Counted from the stretch's first letter, positions 27,167 to 35,929 are shown. The stretch is DNA of 64,000 bases from Nodosilinea sp. FACHB-141 (GCF_014696135.1 NZ_JACJPP010000004.1:1-64000), one strand, 5' to 3'. A program made the numbers and translations. The notes: generated from the letters alone by a model not told the origin.

Positions 27167-27208
27167 CCGCTGGTCAATCTCTTCCCAAGGGCAGACTGAC
27201 CAACGGCA
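27167..27208 (-). terminator. Hairpin behind rpsF
   Basis: GCCGCTGGTCA pairs with TGACCAACGGC with one mismatch around a 20-base loop. On the minus strand it follows the rpsF stop and leads into CTTTAGTTTAG, so it is a probable terminator. Confidence 0.6.
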
Positions 27209-27235
27209 GATGGGCATTTTACGGCAGAGTCAGCT

Positions 27236-27622
27236 CTACTCTTCTTCGCCAGTAGCGACGGTAACTTCGTCAGCGGCAACGGCGGCAACGGCCTCAGCAG
27301 GTTCTTCGACCGCTTCAGGCAGAGGTTCGTCAGACTCTTGCTTAACGGTCAGAAAGCGAATAACTTCCTCACTCAGACGCATGGCGCGCTCGAGAGGTAC
27401 GATCGCCCCCCCAGGCCCGGTATAGTTCATCTGAATATAGATGCCCTCGCGGTGGCGATTAATTTCGTAGGCCAGACGGCGCTTGCCCCGGTGCTGGGTC
27501 TCCAAAATTGAAGCACCCTGGTCCTTCAACATGGTTTGATATTTGCCAATAGTCGCATCAATCGCCTCGTCATTTAGATCGGGGCGCAGGATGTACATTG
27601 TCTCGTACATGTAGGCTGTCAT
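27236..27622 (-). CDS. rpsF: 30S ribosomal protein S6
   Basis: The 128-residue protein matches ribosomal protein S6 of the small-subunit platform, which binds 16S rRNA together with S18. It contains [17 protein letters not shown] at the N terminus, [25 protein letters not shown] in the middle, and the terminal strand VIRFLTVK. An acidic Ala/Glu/Val-rich tail of about 30 residues follows the core, a known variable feature of S6. The ATG at 27620-27622 lies behind AAGGAG, and an apparent extension of 29 codons upstream is rejected. In cyanobacteria rpsF is often apart from rpsR, as here. Confidence 0.96.
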   Translation of the reverse strand: MTAYMYETMYILRPDLNDEAIDATIGKYQTMLKDQGASILETQHRGKRRLAYEINRHREGIYIQMNYTGPGGAIVPLERAMRLSEEVIRFLTVKQESDEPLPEAVEEPAEAVAAVAADEVTVATGEEE

Positions 27623-27781
27623 GAAAACTCCTTGTGGACATAGTGGCCTTTGCAGCCAAAAATAGGCATAAATAAGCCTTTGTAGCCGATTAGCCACTCG
27701 CTTACCCATGCCTCACGTATTGGCGCAAAGACAAGGATCTACAATCATACCAAGAATTAGCAGGCCAAGAGTTAGAAAATT

Positions 27782-28558
27782 ATGGCGCAACGCTACGTTA
27801 GGGTTCAGTCTCAAACCGGGCAACTGCATTACGGCCTGCTGCGCCCCGATCGCAGTGTGCAGGTGCTAGATGCACCACCCTGGTTACAGGGACAGCCCAC
27901 CGAGGTCGAGCTATTGCCCGGCAGCTATGACCTGCTGGCCCCCTGTGCCCCCTCTAAAGTAGTGGCTGTGGGAAAAAACTATGCCGCCCACGCCGCCGAG
28001 ATGGGTACCGAAGCCCCACCCGAACCCCTGCTATTTATCAAGCCCTCAACGGCGGTTACCGCCACTGGGGCTCCCATTTACTACCCGCCCCAATCGACCC
28101 AAATCGACTATGAAGGCGAGTTGGCCGTAGTAATTGGCGATCGCTGCGCCCATGTACCGCCCGAAGCCGCCCGCGCCAAAATTTGGGGCTACACCATCGC
28201 CAACGATGTCACCGCCCGTGACCTGCAAAAGCGCGATAGCCAGTGGACTCGCGCCAAGGGTTTCGATACTTTTTGCCCCCTCGGTCCCTGGATTGTGCGA
28301 GAGCTCAGCGCCGGAGCGCTGCTTCAGACCTTTCTCAACGGCCAAGCAGCACCCGTACAGTCAGCCTCGATCGAAGAAATGATCTACAGCCCTGACTATC
28401 TGGTGGCCTACATCAGCGAGATTATGACCCTGCTGCCCGGAGACGTGATCCTAACAGGCACCCCAGCCGGGGTCGGCCCGCTTAGGGTTGGTGACCAAGT
28501 CAGAGTAGAAATCGAAGGTATTGGCGCGCTCGAGAATACTGTGGCGCTGCGCCCCTAG
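27782..28558 (+). CDS. Fumarylacetoacetate hydrolase (FAH) family protein
   Basis: The 258-residue protein has the FAH fold in its C-terminal two thirds. It shows VVAVGKNYAAHAAEMG, then EPLLFIKPSTAV, the acidic metal site in DYEGELAVVIG (two Glu residues), the helix YTIANDVTARDLQ, the conserved FDTFCPLGPWI segment, and GDVILTGTPAGVGPLRVGDQV. Members hydrolyse or decarboxylate 1,3-diketones such as fumarylpyruvate, oxaloacetate or 2-hydroxyhepta-dienedioate with Mg2+. Although hppD is also in the window, it is 10 kb away and the domain layout is that of short bacterial FAHD1-like proteins, so a role in tyrosine breakdown is not supported. Its end overlaps the convergent Tic20 gene by four bases. 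Confidence 0.9.
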   Translation: MAQRYVRVQSQTGQLHYGLLRPDRSVQVLDAPPWLQGQPTEVELLPGSYDLLAPCAPSKVVAVGKNYAAHAAEMGTEAPPEPLLFIKPSTAVTATGAPIYYPPQSTQIDYEGELAVVIGDRCAHVPPEAARAKIWGYTIANDVTARDLQKRDSQWTRAKGFDTFCPLGPWIVRELSAGALLQTFLNGQAAPVQSASIEEMIYSPDYLVAYISEIMTLLPGDVILTGTPAGVGPLRVGDQVRVEIEGIGALENTVALRP

Positions 28559-29049
28559 CGCACCTGCATGTGCACAGCCTCTGAAATCGTTGGGATCTCG
28601 GCATAGAGACCCCGGAAGGTTTGCACCAAGGAGTAGCCCACCGAAATCAACATGCCGAGAAACAGCATATTGGACAGCGTGCTAAATAGCAGTTCCCCAA
28701 ACAGGCTGGGGTCTAGCAGGCTGAGAATAAGGCTAAACACCGCTAGAATGATGCTCAGCAAAATCGCTTGCATAGTGTTGAAGCGAATAAATCGGCTGAT
28801 GTTTTCGTTGCGCACGACCAGCAAAATTAACGCAAAAAACACGATTAGCCCAAAGAAGGGAATTGTGCTTTCTAGGGTTCCATAGACGGCAATTAGGGGA
28901 GACAGGGGCAGCAGCAAAAACCCAAACACCGGAAACTGGCTGATTAGCTGAAGGCCGTAGGGTAGCCCAGCCGTAACCGGCAAAATATAGGGCAGGGCCG
29001 CCAGAATGCGATCCAAGATAGTGGGATTTGGGGAACTGCTCCAAGTCAT
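28555..29049 (-). CDS. Tic20-family membrane protein
   Basis: The 164-residue protein has four membrane helices and the pattern of Tic20 homologues: DRILAALPYILPVTAGLPYG at the start, a central SRFIRFNTMQAILLSIIL segment with the conserved R-x-N-x2-Q-A-x2-L, and a final LVQTFRGLYAEIPTISEAV helix. In plastids Tic20 is part of the protein import channel; in cyanobacteria homologues sit in the plasma or thylakoid membrane with an unproven role. The identification is by these motifs. It is convergent with the FAH gene, overlapping its last codon, and stands upstream of nothing in its own orientation that would imply an operon. Confidence 0.88.
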   Translation of the reverse strand: MTWSSSPNPTILDRILAALPYILPVTAGLPYGLQLISQFPVFGFLLLPLSPLIAVYGTLESTIPFFGLIVFFALILLVVRNENISRFIRFNTMQAILLSIILAVFSLILSLLDPSLFGELLFSTLSNMLFLGMLISVGYSLVQTFRGLYAEIPTISEAVHMQVR

Positions 29050-29128
29050 TAGTTTTCTCCAGACAAACGCTAAGGGCTACCAGGCTATAGCCTTACCATA
29101 TCGTAAATCTATGATTTGCCGGAGAGAC

Positions 29129-29204
29129 GAGGTATACGGTTCAGGGTACGGAGAACAACCCTATGGGGTTCCGTATCTCCACCCTCAACTTGTGATCTTT
29201 AACC
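29129..29204. repeat. Dispersed imperfect palindrome, copy D (degenerate)
   Basis: GGTTCAGGGTACGGAGA and related words recur with TCTCCACCCTCAAC and TTAACC. It is the least regular of the five copies, and membership rests on shared words rather than on one clean stem. Confidence 0.4.
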
Positions 29205-29396
29205 AATATCAGCCACCCGAAAGCCCATCTGGCACTCAAATTGAGCGGGCTGAGCCTGGTCTAGACTGGTCACTGGGCGACCACAGCGCAGTTTACCCTG
29301 CTGCCAGCGGGGCTGCCCGTGGCGATCGGCCATCAGGCAGTTGCAGCACACGGTCTGGGGCGAGATGAGTTGGTTGTCGGTCATTAGCACCAGCAT
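29199..29396 (-). CDS. Small cysteine-containing protein (65 aa)
   Basis: The ATG at 29394-29396 has GGGAGG eight bases upstream, a strong ribosome site, so the gene is very likely real. The product has five cysteines at 17, 18, 20, 38 and 55, in a CCNC cluster, an RCG and a terminal ECQ context, and could bind zinc or an iron-sulfur cluster. There is no signal peptide or membrane segment. The C-terminal 28 residues are polar. I do not recognise the family beyond having the look of small conserved cyanobacterial proteins. The gene lies between Tic20 and crhR on the same strand, separated from crhR by a long inverted repeat (29535-29576). Confidence 0.65.
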   Translation of the reverse strand: MLVLMTDNQLISPQTVCCNCLMADRHGQPRWQQGKLRCGRPVTSLDQAQPAQFECQMGFRVADIG

Positions 29397-29534
29397 AATG
29401 GTCACCTCCCTAATTTCGGGGTTAACCTGACCTTTCCCTAATCTTAGGATGCCTTACGGGAGATGCTGTGTGCTGGCATACGCAATCAAACTCAATCGGT
29501 CAACGCAACCCACAATATAAATTGTTGAGTTAGG

Positions 29535-29576
29535 AAATCGTTGTCGGACGCTGCGTGCAGCGTCCGACAACGATTT
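29535..29576. terminator. Exact inverted repeat with 20-bp arms behind crhR
   Basis: Two 20-base arms (29535-29554 and 29557-29576) are exact reverse complements around GT. It lies 17 bases beyond the crhR stop. The arms end in AAATCG and CGATTT, so the minus-strand transcript would end with a stem followed by CCTAAC rather than a T-run. It is a strong hairpin, perhaps a terminator, an RNA-stabilising element or a short mobile palindrome. Confidence 0.7.
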
Positions 29577-29593
29577 GCCGGCAAGTAATCCCT

Positions 29594-31003
29594 CTATTCC
29601 TTAGCCTTGCTGACTTCGCGCGGCTCGGGGGAGATGCCTTTGCGTTTCTTGGGTAGGGGCACACCACCCTCAGACACCTCGGGTTCGCTGCTGTGGTGCT
29701 CGCGCTGCCAAGCTGGGACAGTCTGGTCGTAGGCCATCTGCAAAGCAGCAGCAGCGACGGTACGCAGGTCGTACTCTTCACTGAGCTGAGACACTATCGG
29801 CAAAAATGACGCCAGCCGCTCACTGGTAATTGCCTCGCGCACCTGACTGCGTAGCCGCTCCAGGTTGCGAGCGGCAATTTCAGCCCGGGTGGGAATTTTG
29901 ACTAGAGTCATAGGCTGCTTAGTATGGCGCTCAATCTGCCGCAGCTTGTACTTTTCTAGGGGTGTCACCAAGGAAATCGCAACACCTTTCTTGCCCGCTC
30001 GTCCGGTGCGGCCGATGCGGTGCACGTAGCTCTCCATGGCATCGGGCATGTCGAAGTTGATCACGTGGGTGAGATCGTCAACGTGCAGACCCCGGGCAGC
30101 GATATCGGTCGCAACTACCAGCTTCACCTGCTGCTGGCGAAACCGCATCAGCAGCCGTTCACGTTGGGACTGGCTAAGGTCACCGTGGTACTCATCGACG
30201 CTGTAGCCCGCCGCTTGAAGCTGGCGGGTGAGATCGCCAGCGGTGCGACGGGTACGCACAAAGATAATTGCGGTTTCGGGATCCTCTAGCTCCAGGATGG
30301 GCTGGAGGGCGCGCACCTTGGTCCAGCCCCGGGGCACGATGTAGCTCACCTGCTGAATCTGCTTAGGCGAGGCCTTGGGCGACTGCACCGTGACGGTCAC
30401 GGGAGACTGCAAAAACTTGGTGGCCAGCTCCCGAATAGCGGGAGCCATGGTGGCAGAGAAGAAGGCCGTTTGCCGCTCGGCGGGGGCTTTGCTGAGAATT
30501 TTTTCAACGTCTTGAATAAAGCCCATGTTGAGCATTTCATCGGCTTCGTCAAGCACGAGCCAGCCCAGGCTTTTAAGGTTGAGGCTGCCTCGATTGAGCA
30601 TGTCGAGCACGCGGCCTGGAGTGCCCACTACAATCTGAGTCCCCCGCCGAAGCTGCTCCTGCTGGCGCTCGATGGACTGGCCGCCGTAGATGGCTAGCAC
30701 CTTAGGGCGACCGTCGATGCGAAAGCCGCGCATGGCTTGGCACACCTGAATAGCCAGCTCGCGGGTGGGTGTCAGCACTAGCACCTGCACGGCGGGATTA
30801 CTGGCATCGACCTGCTCCATTAAGGGCAGAGCAAAGGCAGCAGTTTTGCCGGTGCCGGTTTGGGCCTGACCGATCAGGTCTCGCCCTGAGAGCAGGTGAG
30901 GAATGGCCTCTGCCTGAATAGCGGTGGGTTCGTCGTAGCCCATGCTTTCGAGATGGCTAACACGGGCTGCAGATAACCCCAAACTGGCAAACGATAAGGT
31001 CAT
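29594..31003 (-). CDS. crhR: DEAD-box RNA helicase, CrhR-like
   Basis: The 469-residue protein is a complete DEAD-box helicase: Q motif FASLGLS...PTAIQ, Walker A AQTGTGKT (residues about 45-52), PTREL, TPGR, the DEAD box in VLDEADEML, SAT in FFSATM, IIFVRTRR, TDIAARGLHV and HRIGRTGRAG. It unwinds RNA with ATP in the cytoplasm. Beyond the helicase core is a basic C-terminal extension of about 100 residues, as in CsdA/CrhR. In Synechocystis, crhR is the cold- and redox-induced helicase made from a rimO-crhR operon, and here rimO sits 46 bases upstream on the same strand, which supports the CrhR assignment. Regulation itself cannot be read from sequence. Confidence 0.93.
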   Translation of the reverse strand: MTLSFASLGLSAARVSHLESMGYDEPTAIQAEAIPHLLSGRDLIGQAQTGTGKTAAFALPLMEQVDASNPAVQVLVLTPTRELAIQVCQAMRGFRIDGRPKVLAIYGGQSIERQQEQLRRGTQIVVGTPGRVLDMLNRGSLNLKSLGWLVLDEADEMLNMGFIQDVEKILSKAPAERQTAFFSATMAPAIRELATKFLQSPVTVTVQSPKASPKQIQQVSYIVPRGWTKVRALQPILELEDPETAIIFVRTRRTAGDLTRQLQAAGYSVDEYHGDLSQSQRERLLMRFRQQQVKLVVATDIAARGLHVDDLTHVINFDMPDAMESYVHRIGRTGRAGKKGVAISLVTPLEKYKLRQIERHTKQPMTLVKIPTRAEIAARNLERLRSQVREAITSERLASFLPIVSQLSEEYDLRTVAAAALQMAYDQTVPAWQREHHSSEPEVSEGGVPLPKKRKGISPEPREVSKAKE

Positions 31004-31049
31004 GATGATTCCTTGAAGCAGTGGACAAAAAACGAAATATTGATAAAAC

Positions 31050-32402
31050 TCAGCGAGCCAGGCTTAGCAAGGACTCTGCGGATGGGATCGCGACGATTTC
31101 GCCAAACAAGTCGTAGGTGTCAGCGGCAGTAATTTTCACAGGGACAATCTGGTTGAGGGGAGCGGTGCCGGTCACGTAGACCAGACCGTCAACCTCAGGA
31201 GCAAAGCGATCGCTACGACCGATCGCCATGCCCGTGGCTGGGTTCTCTTGCTCAATCAACACATCTACTACGCGGCCAATGTGGGCGCGGTTATGCTCCC
31301 AAGCAATGGGCTGCTGGGCCAGCATGAGCGCCTCACGACGGCGATCGCGCTCGTCCTGGGGTACCTGGTTGGGCAGGCTGTAGGCAGGGGTGCCTTCCTC
31401 AGCGGAGAAGCTGAACACGCCAACGTGGTCAAAGCGATGGCGCTCTACAAACTCCAGCAGATGCTCAACGTGGGCCTCGGTTTCACCAGGAAAGCCAACG
31501 ATAAAGGTGGTGCGCAGCACAGCCTCGGGAAGAGCCTCTTTAATACGGTGGATAACATTGTCGTTAACCTGTCCCTGCCACGGACGGTTCATGGCCCGCA
31601 GCACCTCGGGGTGCGAGTGCTGCAGGGGCAGATCGAGGTAGGGCAGCACGTTGGGGGTTTCTCGAATGGCGGCCAGCACCTCGGGAGTGAGGCCGGTGGG
31701 GTAGGCGTAGTGCATGCGCACCCAGGGCACGTCTACTTCACCCAACGCCCGCAGCAGCTCGGCCAGGCGAGGCTTGCCGTAGAGGTCCATGCCGTAGTTG
31801 GTGGTAATTTGGGAGATCAGAACCAGCTCCTGTACGCCCTCGGCAGCCAGCTGGTGGGCCTCGGCCACGATAGACTCAATGGTGCGCGATCGCTGGTTGC
31901 CGCGCAGGTGCGGAATAATGCAGAACGCGCAGCGGTAGTCACAGCCCTCTGCCACCCGCAGGTAGGCCACGCTAGAGGCGGTAGTGCGGTAGCGAGGCAC
32001 GGTTTCATCAGCAATGTAAGTGGGTTCAGGAGAAACAATCTTCACCCGCTCGCCCGCTTCGGCCCGCTCAATCACTTCGACAATGCGGTTATAGTCGCCA
32101 GTGCCGACCAAGGCCACGGCCTCAGGAATTTCTTCTAGCAACTCATTTTGAAAGTGCTGGGCCAAACAGCCTGTAATCACGACTTTCTTTTGAGCAGCAG
32201 CCAGCTCAACCAAGGTACGCACCGACTCTTCCCGCGCTTCTTGGATAAAACTACAGGTGTTGACCACAACGTAGTCGGCCAATTCTTCGTTGGCATCGAC
32301 TTGGTAGCCCGCCTGCACTAGCAAACCGAGCATGTGCTCGGTATCGACCCGGTTTTTTTCGCAGCCCAGGTGGTTAAACGCAACCGTTGGCTTCAGCCCC
32401 AT
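31050..32402 (-). CDS. rimO: Ribosomal protein S12 methylthiotransferase RimO
   Basis: The 450-residue protein is a radical-SAM methylthiotransferase that adds a methylthio group to an Asp of ribosomal protein S12. The N-terminal UPF0004 domain carries the three cysteines of the auxiliary cluster ([16 protein letters not shown] and TGCLAQ), the radical-SAM CxxxCxxC is CDYRCAFC (residues about 140-147), and the C-terminal TRAM domain covers the last 70 residues ([11 protein letters not shown]). GCEKNRVD with HLRG after the cluster favours RimO over the tRNA enzyme MiaB. The ATG at 32400-32402 (GAGA upstream) is preferred to one nine codons earlier. It is first in the operon with crhR, as in Synechocystis. 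Confidence 0.92.
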   Translation of the reverse strand: MGLKPTVAFNHLGCEKNRVDTEHMLGLLVQAGYQVDANEELADYVVVNTCSFIQEAREESVRTLVELAAAQKKVVITGCLAQHFQNELLEEIPEAVALVGTGDYNRIVEVIERAEAGERVKIVSPEPTYIADETVPRYRTTASSVAYLRVAEGCDYRCAFCIIPHLRGNQRSRTIESIVAEAHQLAAEGVQELVLISQITTNYGMDLYGKPRLAELLRALGEVDVPWVRMHYAYPTGLTPEVLAAIRETPNVLPYLDLPLQHSHPEVLRAMNRPWQGQVNDNVIHRIKEALPEAVLRTTFIVGFPGETEAHVEHLLEFVERHRFDHVGVFSFSAEEGTPAYSLPNQVPQDERDRRREALMLAQQPIAWEHNRAHIGRVVDVLIEQENPATGMAIGRSDRFAPEVDGLVYVTGTAPLNQIVPVKITAADTYDLFGEIVAIPSAESLLSLAR

Positions 32403-32756
32403 GGTGTCTCTCAGTGTGTAACATGCCAATCATGCCAAAAGCTTTGGGTCGTAGAGTCGACTTAACCACGCTAAGTCACTGGTAAACCGTTCCATCTCGG
32501 TACCAGCACCACTAACACCATCGCTCAGGCATCCATCAATCCTGTGTTGACGAATTGCCCAGCAAATCTTTTGGCCAATGGCACCAGGGGGCAATACAAA
32601 TTAACACTCATAAATAATACATCACAAAAGCAGGGGATGGCCTAAATCGCGTCCCCGGGATTGATATGCTGATAGGGTGGGTTGGGCCTGAGTCTGCTGC
32701 GGCGGGCTGGGTCAACCTGAAGTTCTATACGTTAGGCGAGTCCAGGCAAAATTCAC
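32403..32756. other. Divergent promoter region of rimO-crhR and btpA
   Basis: No gene is seen in these 354 bases. The region is AT-richer between 32585 and 32640 (runs such as ATAAATAATACATCAC) and must hold both promoters. ATATGCTGATAGGG near 32665 could carry a -10 element for the rightward gene. No clear operator or riboswitch is recognised. Confidence 0.4.
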
Positions 32757-33602
32757 GTGGACTTAATCAAAGTCTTTAACACCCGCAACCCGGTCATTGG
32801 GGTACTGCACCTGCTGCCCCTGCCGACGTCTCCCCGCTGGCAGGGAGACCTACAGGCTGTTGTCGATCGCGCCGAGCAAGAGGCCACGGCCCTCGCCTCG
32901 GGCGGCGTGCACGGCATTATTGTGGAAAATTTTTTTGACGCCCCTTTTACTAAGGGGGCCGTGGACCCAGCGGTGGTCAGCGCCATGGGTCTGGTGGTGC
33001 AGCGCTTGCAGACCCTGGTCACAGTGCCCATCGGTATCAACGTACTGCGTAACGATGCCCGTAGTGCTCTAGCGATCGCCACTTGCACCGGGGCAGCCTT
33101 TATTCGCGTCAACGTGCTGACGGGGGTGATGGCCACTGACCAGGGATTGATCGAAGGCTGCGCCCACGATCTGCTGCGCTACCGTAAAGAGCTGGGCAGC
33201 TCGGTGCAAATTCTGGCCGATGTGCTGGTCAAGCATGCTCGCCCTCTGGGGTCGCCCAACCTCACCACAGCGGTGCAGGAGACGATCCACCGAGGTCTGG
33301 CGGACGGCATTATTTTGTCGGGCTGGGCGACGGGCAGCCCGCCTAGCCTAGAAGATTTAGAACTGGCTAAGGCCGCAGCGGGCGATCGCCCCGTCTTCAT
33401 TGGTAGTGGTGCCGATGTCGACAACATTGGCACCTTGATGAAGGCCGCTGACGGCGTGATTGTCGCCAGCTCCCTCAAGCGTCAGGGCGACGTTAACCAG
33501 CCCATCGATCCCATTCGCGTGGGACAGTTTGTGGAAGCCATGCAGGAAAGCCTGCAAGCTCTGGAGGGCAATCTCACCCTACCGACCATGGTGACCTCCT
33601 AG
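32757..33602 (+). CDS. btpA: BtpA-family photosystem I biogenesis protein
   Basis: The 281-residue protein belongs to the BtpA/SgcQ family, TIM-barrel-like proteins. Visible signatures are VIGVLHLLPLPTSPRW (residues about 12-27), GGVHGIIVENFFDAPF, RNDARSALAIA, the strand with FIRVNVLTGVMATDQGLIEG, and the final GSGADVDNIGTLMKAADGVIVASSLKRQG. In Synechocystis BtpA is a thylakoid-associated extrinsic protein needed to stabilise the PsaA/PsaB reaction centre proteins. The only in-frame start close to the conserved region is GTG at 32757; the ribosome site before it (AGG) is weak. It is followed by a VKOR gene on the same strand at 117 bases. Confidence 0.9.
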   Translation: MDLIKVFNTRNPVIGVLHLLPLPTSPRWQGDLQAVVDRAEQEATALASGGVHGIIVENFFDAPFTKGAVDPAVVSAMGLVVQRLQTLVTVPIGINVLRNDARSALAIATCTGAAFIRVNVLTGVMATDQGLIEGCAHDLLRYRKELGSSVQILADVLVKHARPLGSPNLTTAVQETIHRGLADGIILSGWATGSPPSLEDLELAKAAAGDRPVFIGSGADVDNIGTLMKAADGVIVASSLKRQGDVNQPIDPIRVGQFVEAMQESLQALEGNLTLPTMVTS

Positions 33603-33719
33603 GGGTTGCGGCCCATGCCGGAACTGAGGCATTAAGATAGACACTAAACGGGCGGTAACACCCCGCTATTTTGTGTTGCTGTAGAGTTTGGGTTAGCTGT
33701 TTTGGAAGAGAGGCGCATC

Positions 33720-34640
33720 ATGAGACGTCGTCGTCAAGAGAGCCGTTGGATTCATCGCTGGTCGCGCTGGCTAGTGGCGGGGATCGCCTTGATTGGTGCT
33801 CTGGGTACGGGTTACCTAACCGTTGCCAAGCTGACTGGCGGGGGAACTTGCCCTACGGAGGGGTGCGATCGCGTGCTCTCTAGCCCCTGGGGCACTGTAT
33901 TTGGCCTACCCCTGACGCTGTTTGGTTGCTTGGCCTACGGCACCATGCTAGTGCTGGCCGTTGCCCCCCTCCTAGTTAACGCCGATACAAACAAGCCCCT
34001 ACGCCAGAAGCTTGAAACTTGGACCTGGCCGCTGATGTTTATGCTGGCCTCGGCCATGCTGGTATTTAGCGGCTATTTGATGACGGTGCTGGCCTTTGAG
34101 CTACAGGCGGTTTGCCCCTACTGCATTGGCTCGGCGCTGTTCGCCCTCTCCATGTTTGTGATTATTTTGCTGGGCAATCGCTGGGATGACCTCGGTCAGA
34201 TCGCTTTTATTGGCCTGATTGTGGGCGTCGTCACTATCATCTCTACTCTGGCTGTTTACGCCCCTATCAACGCCGCAGGTAGCCCTAGCAGCAATGTCGC
34301 TGGACAAGCTGGGCCACCGATTACCAGCGCCTCTGGGCCCGCCGAAGTTGCTCTGGCCAATCACCTTAAAGAGGTCGGCGCGACAATGTATGGCGCTTGG
34401 TGGTGCCCCCACTGCCACGACCAAAAACAGCTGTTTGGAGCTGAAGCTGCCACCGCAATCAACTATGTAGAATGTGCAGAAGACGGCCAAAATTCCCAGG
34501 TCGCTGTGTGTCGGTCAAAACCCGAAATTACCGGGTTTCCCAGCTGGGAGATCAATGGCGAGTTTTATCCAGGCACCCAAAGCCTGGAGCGTCTGGCGGA
34601 GCTGACAAACTACAGTGGGCCAACGAATTTTCAGCGATAG
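33720..34640 (+). CDS. VKOR-thioredoxin fusion (disulfide bond formation)
   Basis: The 306-residue protein fuses a vitamin K epoxide reductase domain of four or five membrane helices to a C-terminal thioredoxin-like domain. The loop cysteines are C44 and C49 (in TCPTEGC), the quinone-linked active site is CPYC (C132, C135), and the thioredoxin active site is WCPHC (C229, C232) in the lumenal or periplasmic part. It reoxidises its thioredoxin partner with quinone to form disulfides in the envelope or thylakoid lumen. The Synechococcus homologue is the structural model of the family. The ATG at 33720 follows GAGAGG; an earlier TTG would add six residues. A terminator closes the gene at 34676-34717. 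Confidence 0.95.
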   Translation: MRRRRQESRWIHRWSRWLVAGIALIGALGTGYLTVAKLTGGGTCPTEGCDRVLSSPWGTVFGLPLTLFGCLAYGTMLVLAVAPLLVNADTNKPLRQKLETWTWPLMFMLASAMLVFSGYLMTVLAFELQAVCPYCIGSALFALSMFVIILLGNRWDDLGQIAFIGLIVGVVTIISTLAVYAPINAAGSPSSNVAGQAGPPITSASGPAEVALANHLKEVGATMYGAWWCPHCHDQKQLFGAEAATAINYVECAEDGQNSQVAVCRSKPEITGFPSWEINGEFYPGTQSLERLAELTNYSGPTNFQR

Positions 34641-34675
34641 AAGCTTGAACTCATACAAATCGCGCTAGTGCTTTG

Positions 34676-34717
34676 AACGGCTGGTACCCAAAGACGACCT
34701 GGGCACCAGCCGTTTTA
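34676..34717 (+). terminator. Intrinsic terminator behind the VKOR gene
   Basis: Fifteen-base arms (34676-34690 and 34700-34714, one mismatch) around a nine-base loop are followed by TTTTAGG. It is a convincing rho-independent terminator. Confidence 0.88.
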
Positions 34718-34817
34718 GGTTTGACTGTCTACAGTTGTGCACTGGCAAGCTGCACTAGGGCTACATCATGCCTTAGCTGGCGACAGGGTTTAATCAAGAG
34801 GCGGGGGCTGATTATGT

Positions 34818-35213
34818 ATGAATCATATGAGCAAATTTAATGCCAAGTATTTCTATCTTGCGGTTTTGTTGTTTCTAGTTGAAACCTTGATCGCGATTTT
34901 CCTAGACGATCGCATCATTCGCCCCCTTATTGGCGATATTTTGGTTGTCGTTCTCATCTACTGCTTCATCAAAGCCTTTTGGCAAGTTCGGCCTATCACG
35001 GCGGCATTGGGAGTCTTTGCCTTTACCTGCCTTATTGAAGGGCTGCAATATCTTCAGTTGGTCGATCGCATCGGGCTGCGCGATAACCGGCTAATTGCCA
35101 CCGTACTTGGCACCACCTTTGATAGCAAAGACATTCTGGCCTATGCGATCGGCGCTGCTCTAATGCTGGTTGCCAAGTATCGCTCTGCGGCATTTGGGCG
35201 ATGGCATATATAG
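34818..35213 (+). CDS. DUF2809-type small membrane protein
   Basis: The 131-residue protein has four membrane helices and the layout of DUF2809: a first helix KYFYLAVLLFLVETLIAIFLDD, then IRPLIGDILVVVLIYCFIKAF with the Asp-containing IGDILVV segment, a third helix ending LIEGLQYLQL, and a last helix with DSKDILAYAIGA. No function is known for the family. The start may be ATG 34818 or ATG 34827; GGGGG upstream does not decide. It has a terminator on its left and a free start, so it is probably monocistronic. Confidence 0.8.
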   Translation: MNHMSKFNAKYFYLAVLLFLVETLIAIFLDDRIIRPLIGDILVVVLIYCFIKAFWQVRPITAALGVFAFTCLIEGLQYLQLVDRIGLRDNRLIATVLGTTFDSKDILAYAIGAALMLVAKYRSAAFGRWHI

Positions 35214-35375
35214 GCTTACCAAACACCGCCGTGCAAACTGTTACTCAACTTTATCTATTTACCCTAAATGGTTCCGGGCTGTGCGCCCCACCCCATTCTG
35301 GGAATGCTGAAGCTAAGCCTGGTTGACCATCAACCGACCAGGGGCCGCACAACATTACTAATGGATTGGAGAAAC

Positions 35376-35852
35376 ATGCCTAAACGCAGATTACCGCGTG
35401 GTGGTGGTACTCAAGTTGCCTTGAGCCCAGAGCTAGCAGTGGCCATGATTGGTCTATTTTCAGCGTTTGCCGATGGTGAAGTATCTAGCGATGCAGAAGC
35501 CTATGCGCTGGGTGAGATGGTCAGCTGCATCGATCTCTATTCTGAATATACGGAAGAAGACTTTGCCGACTTGGGCGCTGAGATTGGCAACCTCATTAAT
35601 GAGGCTGGGGTTGAAGCTGTCGTCTCCCAAGCCATTGAGACGATTAAAGATGAGGGCGTAGAAGAAGCCGCCTTTATTATCGCGCTAGTTGTTCTCGTTG
35701 CAGACGGCGAAGTGCCCGAAGATGAGCAAGAGTTTATTGATGACTTGCGCCAGGCTCTCCGGATCTCTGTTGAACGAGCCGACGAAATCGTGAGCGAACT
35801 TTTTTCTGAAGCAGAGGAAGAAGAAGAATACGACGAGAGCGAAGAAGAGTAA
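35376..35852 (+). CDS. TerB-like acidic protein
   Basis: The 158-residue protein has the pattern of TerB-like (tellurite-resistance protein B fold) helical domains: LAVAMIGLFSAFADGEVSSDAE and later LVVLVADGEVPEDEQEFI, each with the D-G-E-V turn that binds metal in TerB relatives (residues about 20-40 and 105-125). The C terminus is a run of Glu, Asp and Tyr (about 18 residues, very acidic). It is soluble and has a basic N terminus (MPKRRLPRGGG). The ATG at 35376 has TTGGAG directly upstream, which excludes a longer reading from 35268. No tellurite-resistance genes are adjacent, so a role in metal sensing or stress is inference. A terminator follows. Confidence 0.8.
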   Translation: MPKRRLPRGGGTQVALSPELAVAMIGLFSAFADGEVSSDAEAYALGEMVSCIDLYSEYTEEDFADLGAEIGNLINEAGVEAVVSQAIETIKDEGVEEAAFIIALVVLVADGEVPEDEQEFIDDLRQALRISVERADEIVSELFSEAEEEEEYDESEEE

Positions 35853-35929
35853 ATTCTGTGCAATTCCTGTTAATGGCAAGAAACTTTATACCATTGACAG
35901 GGTATTTCTAAGCTCAAATAACGCATTCA

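Noticed and set aside
27028-27288. A short leftward reading frame overlapping the end of rpsF
   Set aside because: It has no ribosome site, overlaps rpsF in another frame and covers its terminator hairpin.
16619-28558. Tyrosine degradation pathway formed by hppD and the FAH-family gene
   Set aside because: The genes are 10 kb apart on unrelated operons, no homogentisate dioxygenase is seen, and the FAH protein is of the short multi-purpose type.
31248-32138. A long antisense reading frame (296 codons) inside rimO
   Set aside because: The sense frame encodes complete RimO with all cysteine motifs; the antisense frame has no recognisable features.
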